This document shows positions 21,051 to 31,686 of a stretch of DNA of 64,000 bases, one piece after another; position 1 is the first letter of the stretch; each line of letters opens with the position of its first letter. The position numbers and the translations under genes are program-made. Below the pieces are notes generated by a model that had not been told where the DNA came from, did not search any database, and saw only the letters and a list, made by a program, of their open reading frames with translations. The stretch comes from Malaya genurostris. Its lineage: Eukaryota; Arthropoda; Insecta; Diptera; Culicidae. The DNA lies in the NCBI RefSeq assembly GCF_030247185.1, contig NC_080570.1, forward strand, positions 118,944,689-119,008,688, read 5' to 3'.

Positions 21051-22998
21051 ACACGCAGAGAGAAATAGAACACATTAGGTTCTAATATATTGAGTCTTTA
21101 AGTCAGCTTCAAACATTTGTTTGAATCAAGTAAATTTATTTTTAATTTAAAATTTGAATCAAATAGAATTTTCTTTGCGTTAAATTTAGTGTGGAAATGC
21201 ATATTAGATATAAATATATTGAGATATGGATTCAAGTTTAAAGATTTCTTTGAATCAAATCTTAAATTTATTTGATTCAAATGCTTGTTACAGTATGTTA
21301 AATCTATTTGAATCAAATATGTCGTAGTACAAAGTAAAATTTAAAATTATTATCCAACAATTTTTTTTTTCAAATACATATATGAAGTAACACGATATAT
21401 TGGAATTAAATACCCTTAAATTCAACTGAATCAAATATTCTGAGTCTTAGCTTCAAATTCACGGGTGATTAATAAAAATTTCCGTCCTTGAATCAAATAC
21501 CAGAGAATATTGATTCTAAAATATTGCCATTAAATTAAGCATTGCTTTTAGTTGATTTTGAGATATTTAACACTACTTTTGCTAAGATCAGTGGCGTCTC
21601 GTGACAAAATTTACGGCTTGTGCACTGCTTTTGTGATATGATATTAAATACAACAGTTCGTTTTAGGTAGAACTAAACATTGAGGAATAGATGGATATTC
21701 GCTGTTTTTCAATCCAATGAAGTAGCGATATACTTTTGGAAGAAATTTTCGATTTAACTTATTTCGTATCATCGATACAATAGAAAAACTCGTCGCTCTG
21801 CACGTCGAGTAAATCTGTCAATAACTTTATCAACAAAACCACTTGGACATGGCAACTAACCCAGTGATTTGTTTTTAACTACCATGAGCATAACTGAAGC
21901 CTCTGCTGAAGGTGTGTACAAGTTCTCACAGAGCCAAACGTGAACAACAAATCTCAAAGCTGAGTTGAGTAATTCCCACCCTTCTTGAATCTGTGCACTG
22001 TATAGTTCATGTGCACTGAGAAGACTCTAAATCACCACAAATCTCCAAATAACGGAGAACGTGCCACTTGAGCCAATTAGCTCTGATTCCTGATTGACTG
22101 TCATTGACCAGCAAGTCCAAGTAGCTTAGGGTAAATTTCTGCATATTGTACTAAGATCTAAAAATATAATTGAATAGGAATAACGACGCGGTTAATTCCT
22201 TCAATTTAACCGGTTGTGCAGTGCATTTTGGTACATCATTCAAACGGAAAAATGGCCGTGTTCGTGGAAGTAATAGCTCATCACGTTTGATAACAATACT
22301 ATACAATACGTGGACCGATTGGAAATAAACGGAATGATTTGCGAAAGCAACATTTATTTCGATATTAAAAATGCTAACCTCATCAGCATTTATGAGATGG
22401 ATGAAATATTTTTAGATAACAACTAATGTTGATTACTTTTGTATTGCAGGGTGGCAGCGGCAGGTGAATTTCCGATTTCAATTTTCCGGTTTTCCCGGAT
22501 TACTAGATAGAAAATTCCCGGTTTTTGAAAAGGCTCGAATTGCCTCTGCTCAGTTTTTTTTAACATTCAATATTTAGTTGAGAATTGTAGTATTTTTCAT
22601 CCATCTCATAAATGCTGATGAAAGTATAATATAAACTAGTATTTTTCATCCATCTCATAAATGCTGATGAAAGTATTGAATATAAACACAATCGCACGAA
22701 TTCCTGATTGAAGAAACAAAATTTATTTACTTTGAATCAAAAAACAATTGTATTTGATTCCAAGCGAAATGGAATTAGATCCAGATTCAAATAAAATATA
22801 TTTGAATTCTTAGCACCATATATTTGAATTTATTGCTCATTTCATTTACTTCTGTAATAAAACAAAATTATTTACTTTTAAGTAAATATCAATTATATTT
22901 GAATCAATGAGAAATAAAAATATGCGCTGAGTCAACATAAAATATCTTTGAATTCCAAGCGCAATATGTTTAAATTCAAAATTATTTTTTCTGCGTGA
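21051..22998. mobile_element. CACGCAGA-ended element rich in TTTGAATCAAAT motifs
   Basis: The left end ACACGCAGAGAGAAATAG and the right end, inverse of TCACGCAGAAAAAATAAT, form imperfect inverted repeats. Both flanks (about 21100-21560 and 22680-22990) are filled with TTTGAATCAAAT-like palindromic motifs. The middle (about 21580-22590) is less repetitive. It sits between two halves of one transposase relic, which fixes its boundaries independently. It has no reading frame and its superfamily is unknown. A target duplication is unclear, perhaps 3 bp. Confidence 0.72.
22379..22676. repeat. Inverted and direct repeats of CATCCATCTCATAAATGCTG
   Basis: The sequence around CAGCATTTATGAGATGGATG (about 22385-22405) recurs inverted at about 22598 and again, as a direct duplicate, at about 22642. 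The 22598 and 22642 copies share more than 35 bases. The inverted pair could fold into a long hairpin with a loop of about 190 bases. It lies inside the CACGCAGA-ended element. Confidence 0.7.
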
Positions 22999-23245
22999 CC
23001 TCCAATCATTCTTTTTCGTGCACCATGGCATTAATTGTATCCTTCGTGAAAAAAAGAAATCGATTTCGTACCACATGTACAAATCGCTTGCCAGACCAAC
23101 ACATTTTCCATAACCATTTTGGTGCCAGTGGCATGTAGATCCTGGTCCACCGATCCCGTATAATACTGCAGTCTGGGTAACGCTCTTGAATCCTTCCTCG
23201 GCATAGGTTTCGTCGTCGGTCAGGACGCATCCGTTTTTGTGTGCG

Positions 23246-23589
23246 GTTTTAGTAGTAGAAGAATAATAGTCGCGTGATCGGATTTCGACGGGAAGATTTG
23301 AATTCTATTTTGTCGGTGTCAGTAGCATAGTGTAGTGAAGAGCTACACTTGTTACACGACTATACTTGGGGACTCGAATTTAGTATTCCAGTAGAAGGTA
23401 CAATAGAATTCAATTCTTTCTTCTGATCATGCTTATATGAGTCTGCGTAGGCTAGCTTTTCCATTCTATATTTATAATTGATTCAATCTAGAATTCCTAT
23501 CCATCTTTTCATTTCATGTCTTTCGCCTCTCCAAGTTAATGATTGCCGAAAACAACCAATCAAAATCAATATAGTAGGCATTATGCGGA
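23246..23589. other. No gene; short repeat piece shared with 55670-55735
   Basis: About 23390-23450 (CCAGTAGAAGG, then TTCTGATCATGCTTATATGA) matches about 55673-55730. This is a decayed dispersed repeat. Nothing else is recognised. Confidence 0.4.
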
Positions 23590-24245
23590 CATTTAAAACA
23601 AAATGACATATGAAATCATTCAAATTGATTCGGACAATTAACAAAAACGTGCTTCAGTGCTTGTTTCGCTTAATCATTCACGTTTCCGAAATCCAAAATA
23701 TCACCAAAAATACGTTTGAACTTGACCATTGGCAGATAAAAAGACGCGTTTTGTCGATTACGTCACTTATATCATTATATCTCCGGAACCGGAAGTGTCA
23801 ACTATTTGATCTCTGAATTTGATTAATTGTCTAATTACGTAACTTTTACGATTAAATCTACCTTACCGGAGATCATATGATATTCGAAATTGAACCACAA
23901 TTCAATATTGATCTCGAACAAGTCTAAGCTAGTTGAAATCTCAGAGAAAGTTGAGCAGATAAAATTATAAGTGCGGTCAGTTACGTCACTTATACCATTA
24001 CTTCTTCGGAACCGGAAGTAACAGCAGTTTGATCTCTCGACCTGATTCACAGTCCAATCGGTTCAGTCATCGCCGAGAAAATAAAATCGGAGAAATATCT
24101 TTTAAAGATGCACTTACACAGATACACACAGACATTTTCCGATCTCGTCAAACTGAGCCGAATGGCACTTAACACTAGGGGTCTCCGGTGCCTCGATCTA
24201 AAGCCAGTTTTTTCAGCATATCTATATTCTTTCAATAGAGAAAAG
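23590..24245. repeat. Family A repeat, degenerate copy
   Basis: It contains CTCCGGAACCGGAAGTG near 23782, GGAACCGGAAGTAACAG near 24009, and the tail-like GGTCTCCGGTGCCTCG near 24180. It has internal units in the family A order but is strongly diverged and has no CA tract. Non-coding. Confidence 0.55.
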
Positions 24246-24993
24246 TAAAAACAGATCAAACGGTCAAAAAGTAAGAACGCCACAATATGAGGCTCGCATT
24301 TTTCTTCACGACAACGCTCGGCCACTACAATCAAATCATGTTTAATGCGACTTTTTCGCGAATTTTCAAACTTATGCGTTTTTAAGCGAATTTTCAAAAT
24401 TTTTCACGTTTCATCTTCGGCTCAGTAGTGCTTGAACCGCTAAGCACACGCAAAGTTTACTCTATTTATGTAACACCTCAAAGATATTGCATTTTCTTAG
24501 CGGTTTAAGTTGAGCCGAAATCGTAACGAAATATGTGCTCATTGTACAAACTGAAAAACCTCTTTCTAATCCACCTAGTGGTATCATAATGCATCAAACC
24601 GTCTCATTATAACATACTTTTTCAATTAAGAAAATGACATAAATTTGGGCTGATATTTTCTGACAAAAATTCATTCAGATTGATTCGATTGATTTACAAA
24701 AGCGGTCTTTTGCGCTCGATTCAAAACTCAAGAGTAGCTTTCAAAACGACTCATTGCCTAAACAATGAAATCATTGTGTTAACAACGAAGCTCAAAATTT
24801 AGGGAAACTTACTTCTAGGTATAATTGGATGTTTCATGAATTGAATGTTCGAATCGAACTAGAATACATGAATCGTGAAGATCCGATGTCATCTCGAGAA
24901 AAATTCGTTTCTGGGACCAGATCTTTACGTTGCATTTCTAAGACATCTCAGGGTGTCGATTTTTTTCAAATTTTTAAGACATTTGACAAAGAT
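24246..24993. other. Mixed repeat fragments; no gene
   Basis: This includes ACGCGG-type fragments (about 24340-24400), a GAACCGCTAAGCACACGC phrase near 24433, and a bare family A head (CTAATCCACCTAGTGG, near 24568) without its body. A 90-residue plus-strand frame at 24829-25101 crosses the SINE and is not a gene. Confidence 0.45.
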
Positions 24994-25124
24994 TTTTCGC
25001 TTATAGAGGTTCTTCGCCTCTTCGGTCCAGAAAAACTATCTGACCCTATGTGCGGGGTTGGGAATCAAACTCAGGTGAACTGCATGAAACTCATTGACTA
25101 ACCCATTACGCTATATCCGTCTCC
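24994..25124 (-). repeat. tRNA-derived SINE (Feilai-like) with 11-bp target duplication
   Basis: A perfect TTGACAAAGAT flanks it at 24983-24993 and 25125-25135. On the minus strand it starts with an A-box-like TAGCGTAATGGGTTAG and a B-box-like GAGTTTGATTCCC about 41 bases later. It continues with GGACCGAAGAGGCGAAGAAC and ACCTCTATAA, and ends in a short A-run. The 3' GAGGCGAA...ACCTCTATAA block is, from memory, typical of culicid SINEs such as Feilai. It is transcribed by RNA polymerase III and moved by LINE machinery. At 131 bp it is probably shortened. Confidence 0.75.
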
Positions 25125-25321
25125 TTGACAAAGATATATTTTTTTTAAGTTTTGCGTTTTTTTCTAATGCAAATTTTCAGTTTGCGATTTTTTCACCGAT
25201 ATTTTTGTGCAGCACGTACCCTCTGCATATAAAAAAAACATTTGAGTGTATTTAAATGATCGTGGATGGAAAATTCACTTTGCTCAAGGGAAATGAGCTT
25301 TTTATGAGACAGAGGTGAGGA

Positions 25322-25809
25322 AAAAACCTGTTTTAATCCACCTAGTGGTGTAATGATGCCTTTCTCATATCAATCATACTATCCTATATAATACTGCGGT
25401 ATTCTTGAAAATAATTTTCTTCGATTCCTAAAAAGAATAACCGAAATCGGTTTGTTTGACCGTATACTGATAAAAACTATTAATTGGAGAAGATTTGAGG
25501 TCGATTTAGAAAACTTTTTACGGTTTTTCGCCCAGTGATTTTTCAGTGATGGTATACAATTTTTAACACACTTTACCTTATATTTCCGGATCCGGAAGTC
25601 AAATCCGGATGAAATTTAGGAATTACGTATGGGACCACAGGACCTTTCATTTGAACCTGAGTTTATGAAAATCGGTCGCGCCATCTATGAGAAAAGCAAG
25701 AAAACATATTTTCATTTTTTTTGCACATTTTACCTCATAACTCCGGAACCGGAAGTCGGGTGTTCGAATGTTCGAACAAAATAACGTTACACACAGACAC
25801 ACACACACA

Positions 25810-25890
<81 letters not shown>

Positions 25891-25956
25891 ACACACACAC
25901 ACACACAGTCGGTTTTCACAGTCATTGCATAACCTTTCTATATGAGAAAGGCAAAA
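25322..25956 (+). mobile_element. Family A repeat, most complete uninterrupted copy
   Basis: The head AACCTGTTTTAATCCACCTA is followed by GCCTTTCTCATAT. Two rounds of the internal unit follow (CCGGATCCGGAAGTC, CTTTCATTTGAACC, 'gaaaatcggtcgcgcc', and again CTCCGGAACCGGAAGTC), then a long CA tract, then AACCTTTCTATATGAGAAAG and GCAAAA. GCCTTTCTCATAT near the head is inverted as TATATGAGAAAGGC at the tail. It has no protein-coding potential. I do not know the formal family name; copies with this architecture are widespread in mosquito genomes as I remember them. Confidence 0.7.
25794..25907. repeat. (CA)n microsatellite, about 114 bp
   Basis: This is a nearly pure CA tract with a few CAGACA interruptions, at the usual place in the family A tail. 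Shorter tracts occupy the same place in other copies (28740-28800; as TG, 60066-60130). Confidence 0.95.
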
Positions 25957-26126
25957 CCAGTATATATTTTTTGCTGCAGTTCAAATGAAGGTAATTTTTC
26001 AGTTCATCTGCTTTTGTTATCCATTCTCTCATATTTCTAGTCAAACAACGATTATTTTTCTGTTTAAATGCATATATATATCGATTTTCGAGTTAGTATC
26101 TAAGTTCGCTAGCTATATTTTTAATA

Positions 26127-26317
26127 ACAGATCGGCTGAAAAGTTCGTATCGTTTATATGAGAGGGCGCCACTAGAATTAAATCCATACCATTTTCAGTT
26201 AGTACCAACCTTCAAAAGATACGTGTATAAATTTGACAGCTGTCTGATTATTAGTTTGTGAGATATTGCATTTTGAGTGTAGCTACTTTTGTTATTGTGA
26301 AAAAAAATGGAAAAAAA
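26127..26317 (+). mobile_element. mariner 5' fragment, sister of the 8505-9675 copy
   Basis: ACAGATCGGCTGAAAAGTTC starts at 26127 after TA (26125-26126). The next 170 bases match the inverse of the 9500-9675 end of the other mariner, through the start context GTGAAAAAAAATGG. It stops where the family A head begins (about 26313), in an A-run shared by both. Here the transposase start codon is ATG, unlike CTG in the other copy. Confidence 0.88.
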
Positions 26318-26372
26318 CCTGTTTTAATCCACCTAGTGGTGTAATGATGCCTTTCTCATATCAATCATACTA

Positions 26373-28101
26373 TCTATATATATATATATATATACAGGCC
26401 CGTACCCAGGATTTCGTTTCGGGAGGGGCCCAAAGATAAAAAAATAATGTTACTGAAGACTGCTTATGTAGCTAATTCTCGGTGTGCCTTTTACGGGTCA
26501 TTTTAACAGACACTTTAAACTTTTCCACTGGAACTGTTATTGTATTACATTATTGTCTAAGACCTTCTAAATAATTATATATCTGTTTTTGATTTCGGGA
26601 GGGGCCCGGGCCCCCTGGGCCCCCCCTCTGGGTACGTGACTGTATATATATAAAAATGCAAAGATCATTCTTTGCAATCGCATCACGTAAGAACGCATGG
26701 ACGGATTTACATGATTCTTTTTTTGTTTGATCAGTTTTTACCCCCACCGGGTTCGAACATCAAAAAAATTAGAAAAACTTGCCGGAAAAGTGGGAAAAAT
26801 CAATAAAATTATTTTGTATGGACAATGGAATTTTCCGTTGAAAAAGTCGTCTATGCTAGATCATCGATAGGTGTTTTTGGCGCATAATGAGTTGCATAAG
26901 TGTTTGGCCGTCGAAGAAAGGAATACTAGATCGTTGAAAGAATCTTTTGGCGCGCAACGAGATGTTTTGTGGAGAATTTTTATGCATATGTGATTAATTG
27001 GGTATCAAAATTATTGCTTGGTAAATAAATTAATGACAGATTGCATATGACTGTATGACCGCTGCAGGTAGAAGAAAAATTCTGATATCCAGTATAATGA
27101 AATCAGATGAATCAGAAATCAGAAAATTTTTGAATTAAGCAATGAAAATACTGTGCTTTAGAAGCGCTAAGGTCAAACTAAGAGATCTTCCTTGCATTTT
27201 ACTTTCGAATGTTTTAGATTACACTAAGCGCACATAATAAGTGGCAATTAGATCAATGTTCAAGGTGATTACCATAATGGATTGAGACTGCCATTTTTTG
27301 TTTCATATTCTGTGAAGAATGTGAAAATTTGTGAGATAAATATCAAATTAAAATGTAAGCGTCGTCTCTCCAAGCAACCAAAAGTTCCACAGTACCTGAA
27401 AAATATCGACTTCATTAGAGCTTTAATGAACGCGTGGTACTTTTTAGCAACTAGAACGTACAGAAAATATTCCTAGAAAACTTTCTCGCTGCTTTAAAGC
27501 TGTACAAGGAACTTCTGCAATATTTGTTCTGTTGCGTCGGGTGAACATTCAAGTTTGAGTAATTCATTAAAAACGGACTGTTGGGAATGTTTTGTATGCT
27601 ACTTGAACCAAATACTTTTTTACGAACGTTTGGTTACTTGGGCTAAAAACAAATTGTAAATATATCTTACTCTACCGAATGAACAACTCTAGAAAAGAAA
27701 CTCTGCAACATTGTGTTAAGTTTATCAATCCAACATTATGGTCAAAACGCATGTATCCGGACAGAGTCACATCTGGAACGGAAAACGTGGCACCTTATAT
27801 CCATTCCGTCGAAGCCGTGAGAGAAGGATCTCTGTTCAGTTAATTGACTCAAAGGATGAGATGACAACCTGTGCATTTGCTCAATTTTAATAAAAGTATT
27901 TCACATTTTCACATTATATTTTGTGATACTCCTTTTTTTGAGCTAAAGCGAGTGTGTCGCATCCCGTAATTGTAGGTTAGGTAATCAGAAAAACAATGGA
28001 GACATACGTGAAGCACTTAGTCGTTTGACAATTCTGTTGTCCAAAAACATAAATTCGAATAAAAAAATTTTGGGCGAGACGAAGCTCGATGGGTCAGCTA
28101 G
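26373..28101 (+). mobile_element. Non-autonomous Helitron
   Basis: It begins TCTATATATATA and continues TATATAAAAATGCAAAG after a further insert. It ends GCGAGACGAAGCTCGATGGG-TCAGCTAG, that is, a small hairpin (CGAG/CTCG) shortly before CTAG. The flanks are A on the left and T on the right. Deleting it joins CATACTA to TCATATATAATAC, which matches the empty site in the neighbouring family A copy (CATACTATCCTATATAATAC). It encodes no Rep or helicase; the 27282-27476 frame has no motif. Gross length is 1729 bp, or about 1.48 kb without the nested insert. Confidence 0.82.
26395..26642. mobile_element. Small TIR element (248 bp) inside the Helitron 5' end
   Basis: The ends CAGGCCCGTACCCAGG and the inverse of CAGTCACGTACCCAGAGG form imperfect inverted repeats around a GC-rich G/C-run sequence (GGAGGGGCCC motifs near both ends). 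It lies within the TA-repeat of the Helitron head, so a target duplication cannot be told apart from the TA repeat. Non-coding; superfamily undetermined. Confidence 0.7.
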
Positions 28102-28739
28102 TCATATATAATACTATGGTTCTTCAAAATAATTTTCTTAGATTCCTAAAAGAATAACCGAAATCGATTTGTTTGACCGTCTACTGATAAAAACTATCAA
28201 TTGGAAAAGATTTGAGGTCGATTTAGAATTTTTTTTAGGTTTTTCCCCAGTTTTAGTGATGGTATACAATTTTTAACCCATTTTACCCTATATTTCCGGA
28301 TCCGGAAGTCGGATCCGCATGAAATTCAGGAATTACGTATGGGACCACAGGACCTTTCATTTGAACCTAAGTTTGTGAAAATCGGTCGCGCCATCTATGA
28401 GAAAAGTTAGAACACATATTTTAATTGTTTTGCGCATTTTACCCCATAACTCCGGAACCGGAAGTCGGATCCAAATAATATTCAGGAATTGTTTATGGGA
28501 CTTCAAGACCTTTCATTTGAATCTAAGTTTGTGAAAATCGGTTCAGCCATCTCTGAGAAAAGTTAGTGCACTTATTTTCACCATTTTTGCACATTTTACC
28601 CCATAATTCCGGAACCGGAAGTCGGATCCAAATAAAATTCAGGAATTTTGTATGGGACCACAAGACCTTTCATTTGAATCTAAGTTTGTGAAAATCGGTT
28701 GAGCCATCTCCGAGAAAAGTTAGTGCAAAAAAAACGTTA

Positions 28740-28765
28740 CATACACACATACGCACATACACACA

Positions 28766-28797
<32 letters not shown>

Positions 28798-28800
28798 GAC
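28740..28800. repeat. (CA)n microsatellite
   Basis: This is a short CA tract with ATACGCACATAC interruptions in the tail of the family A copy, equivalent to 25794-25907. Confidence 0.9.
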
Positions 28801-28917
28801 ATTTTGCGTACTCGACGAACTGAGTCGAATGGTATATGACACTCGGCCCTCCGGGCCTCGGTTCAAAAGTCGGTTTTCACATTGATTGCATAACCTTTCT
28901 ATATGAGAAAGGCAAAA

Positions 28918-30480
28918 GGTTGCCGATGAACGAATCGTTCAATAAATAATGAAGTCGAATGTTCACAACGGAGCTCTGAATTTCAGGGAAGACACACTGG
29001 ACACTCACTTCTAGATTTAAACTTTAGATCTACATGGAAATTGAACACAATGGTTTATAAGTATCTAAAAAATTGTTCAAATTAATGAAAAAATGCTTCA
29101 AATTTATATATTTTAAAAGGTCTGGAACGTTCTACTGAACGTTAAATGATGATATCAAGAGCTCAAAACAAAATAATAATAATGTTAAAAAAATTATATA
29201 AGCCGTTTCTGTCGATTTTTACTACGACATGTGTCGACCATTAAAGAATATACAGAACTAAATAGGCTTCAAATTGTTGCCTAGGCCGGTATACGAAAAA
29301 TAACAATTTTAATAACAACAAGTTACATCATGTTTGAGTAAGCAGAAATACTTTTGTTTCATTCGCAACCATAAACTAGCAAAGTTTGATAACGAATGAT
29401 CTTGCATAAATGAGTAGCAGAATTCCTGACTACCGCACACAACAGCAGCCGTGATAATACAAATTACAAACAATCATCACATCTTTGTCATGCTCATCCG
29501 TGCGTGCATAACTTATCTAATTATTGCTCTGGTCGAACTGGTCTTACGTTGCATTGCGTTGCGTTGCGTGGAGCAGTTCCCGCTGATGCTGCGTTCGTTA
29601 CATAGCGTAGGTGTATAATAACTGCTCTCTTCGTCCGCCCCAAACCCCTCTCCCCTCTAGAAAAGTAGCTCGGTACAATGAATATGTAGTTGCACACGAA
29701 AACAAAAAATCTATTTTCCCACAAAACGACCGGTAGCGAATCATCATCACCGTTTGTGAAGGATGGGGGTGTTTACAGTGTGAACGCTTTTGGTTGTAAA
29801 ACTTGTGTAAACAACGATACGGTAGTACAAGGCGGATGATCAGTTGTATGGATTTGATTGTTACTCACGTGAGTTTGAAGCTAGTCACCTTCTAAAATGA
29901 TTTTTTAAGTGAGAACTGAGGACTGAGTTATGTAGTAAATAATACTTTGATTTCATTCCGTTCTTTTATTTTTATCACAACATCGATTGACTCAAAACTT
30001 GTTCAAAATCTTGTACAGTTCCTGTCTGTTGATAGCGATCAACGTCAACCCACGTCATTCAGCGGGCATCCGTCCGACACGATTCGAACAAGACATTCTG
30101 GAACAAAACCTATCTTATCATTCGTTCGTGAAGGTCTCATTTTATGTGACCGAGAATCGAATTTAGCGAAACAAAAAACAACAAACCAGCACTGAGTCGC
30201 TAACGGAGCCTCCACCAACGCCTGGCCGGAGGGATGATAAGTTATCAGACATGATGACTAAATACATGCCCAGTGTACCCCGTCGTCTCCTCGATAGTTC
30301 GAGCTGTGTTGGTTGAGTTGAAACTACTCACTTTGAGAATTCTAACCGTTCGAAATGGATTGGATTTTTTTAGCTACAATAGATCTCTGTTCAACGTGCT
30401 CAGCCACACGAGCACCATATTATGGGTACTACTTCTCGTTCCAGATCGTCGACATACCGCGTACAATTCATTTTGACGTC
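28918..30480. other. About 1.5 kb without recognised gene
   Basis: This is AT-rich to mixed sequence. A local GTTGCATTGCGTTGCGTTGC repeat lies near 29549. No coding exon, SINE or TIR element is recognised. Confidence 0.4.
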
Positions 30481-30530
30481 TCACTTCATCTTTTTCTTCT
30501 TTCGGCACTATACCGATTGCTTCTACCGGC

Positions 30531-30540
30531 GCTATAAATA
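30531..30540 (+). promoter_or_regulatory. Candidate TATA box in a GC-richer setting
   Basis: CTATAAATA is embedded in CCGGCG...AGCACCGG, one of the few good TATA boxes in a locally GC-rich context here. A start site would fall near 30560-30570. No downstream coding exon is identified, so this is only a candidate core promoter. Confidence 0.25.
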
Positions 30541-31686
30541 AGCACCGGAGCCTCGACCATATGTTTCCACTTGCACTGCTCCAGCCGGAATCCGTTACAG
30601 GCAAAACACTCTCATCGGATCGTTTCGGGAGCCTGGGCAAAAAAAAAAATCCCTGGTTTTCAGGTTGAGTATAAAACCAAACGGCAGCCTCCGAGTTGAG
30701 TTCGTGGCGTTTCAAGTGGGCTCTGGTAGGGCTTTCCATTGTTCCAAACTGCTGGCAAAAAACAACTAAACAGTTTACATTAGGGCACAGAATTTCATCT
30801 GCTCTGTAAATGAGATTGAGGAATCATTTTAAATGCAAGAATAAACGCGTGTTGGAATTTTGAATCATAAGGTTGAATCCTAGGGTTTGAGATAAGGTAC
30901 TGCTCGCCAGTTCCTATCCCATGCCTGGCGGTTTAAAATAGCACTACTTTCGTGGCACTATCGACGAATACGACAGTGCGAACGGGTTTGCTCGTTTTAG
31001 CCCTGTGATAGTCGATAGTAAATCCATTACTGATCTCAAATCCATATAATTTTCTATTGTACTGTTGAATCATATTTTTTTCAATCCCGTGACAGGTTTT
31101 AGACCGTGAATATCAAAATAACACTAATAGTGCTGTTGTTGTACCGTTGAAATTCCACTATATCACGTCATTACACTCTCGCAAAGTCACTATTTTCACA
31201 GTCACTATTTTTCCGAAAGTGTATCAAACGTTATAATACAGATACGTATTTCGGAATGCTATTTGCATCCTTCTTCAGTGTATCGGTTTTATAAGTTTAT
31301 TGACGTTGTTATTCAGAACAATAACAAAAGAAATCGGAACTGATTTCAAACTAGGCACGCTCCACTCGAACACATGCCCGAAAAGTTAATTCGTGCGAGA
31401 AAATCGATCTCGACCCATTGTTATCCTAATGCTTTTTCGCCAAGTTCAGGTGCTTTGACGTGGGACAATACCGACCGGGGGGCGTTTCAAAAATACCACA
31501 ACCCGCGAAATGCCTCTAGCTTTAATGTTTGCGAAAGTTTTTTTCCTGACCGATTTTTTATTGTATTAATGAAAAGCAAAAATTTCAAAACTGTTTTAAT
31601 ACCACGTTTATTCCGTAAACATTGTTTGAATAATAAAGAAATTTATTAAATTTGAAGTATTAAAGTGTACATTGTAAGGGAGATTG
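30541..31686. other. No gene recognised
   Basis: This is mixed-composition sequence. Open frames on either strand (such as 30739 to 30374, minus) lack motifs. Nothing firmer can be said. Confidence 0.35.

Larger units (their letters stand above)
20766..23245 (-). pseudogene. Tc1-like transposase relic, split by a 1.95-kb insertion
   Basis: The part upstream on the minus strand (23245 to 22999) carries CVLTDDETYAEEGF with the first catalytic Asp, then VLVWQAICTCGTKS and FFTKDTINAMVHEKE in shifted frames. The part beyond the insertion (about 21048 to 20766) carries MLSLYRKHNIPFLFWLNLAF, where the second catalytic Asp is Asn, then HYIKPVLQWLASNNVQLV and ERHWAIVKRHFRKEEVTVSQ near the C-terminus. 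Joined across the insert, the two halves follow the order of one transposase. Relatives lie at 40255-41100 and, as short remnants, in the array at 32.6-35.5 kb. It is inactive. Confidence 0.8.
26313..28917 (+). mobile_element. Family A repeat carrying a Helitron insertion
   Basis: The head is at 26313-26372. The body resumes at 28102 (TCATATATAATACTATGG) and matches the uninterrupted copy at 25322-25956 on both sides. After the insert come three rounds of the internal unit about 160 bp apart (CCGGAAGTCGGATCC near 28301, 28456, 28616), a CA tract, and the ATATGAGAAAGGCAAAA tail at 28901-28917. Net length without the insert is about 0.88 kb. Confidence 0.75.

Noticed and set aside
23610..24397. 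Several short frames on both strands
   Set aside because: They fall in a degenerate family A copy, and none shows a protein motif.
25647..25945. Long open frames on both strands (poly-CV and poly-TH) over the CA tract
   Set aside because: They are translations of a dinucleotide repeat. The frame is open only because CA/TG repeats contain no stops.
30374..30739. 121-residue minus-strand frame
   Set aside because: There are no domains, splice signals or conserved composition, and overlapping frames exist on the other strand. It is most likely chance in a GC-richer patch.
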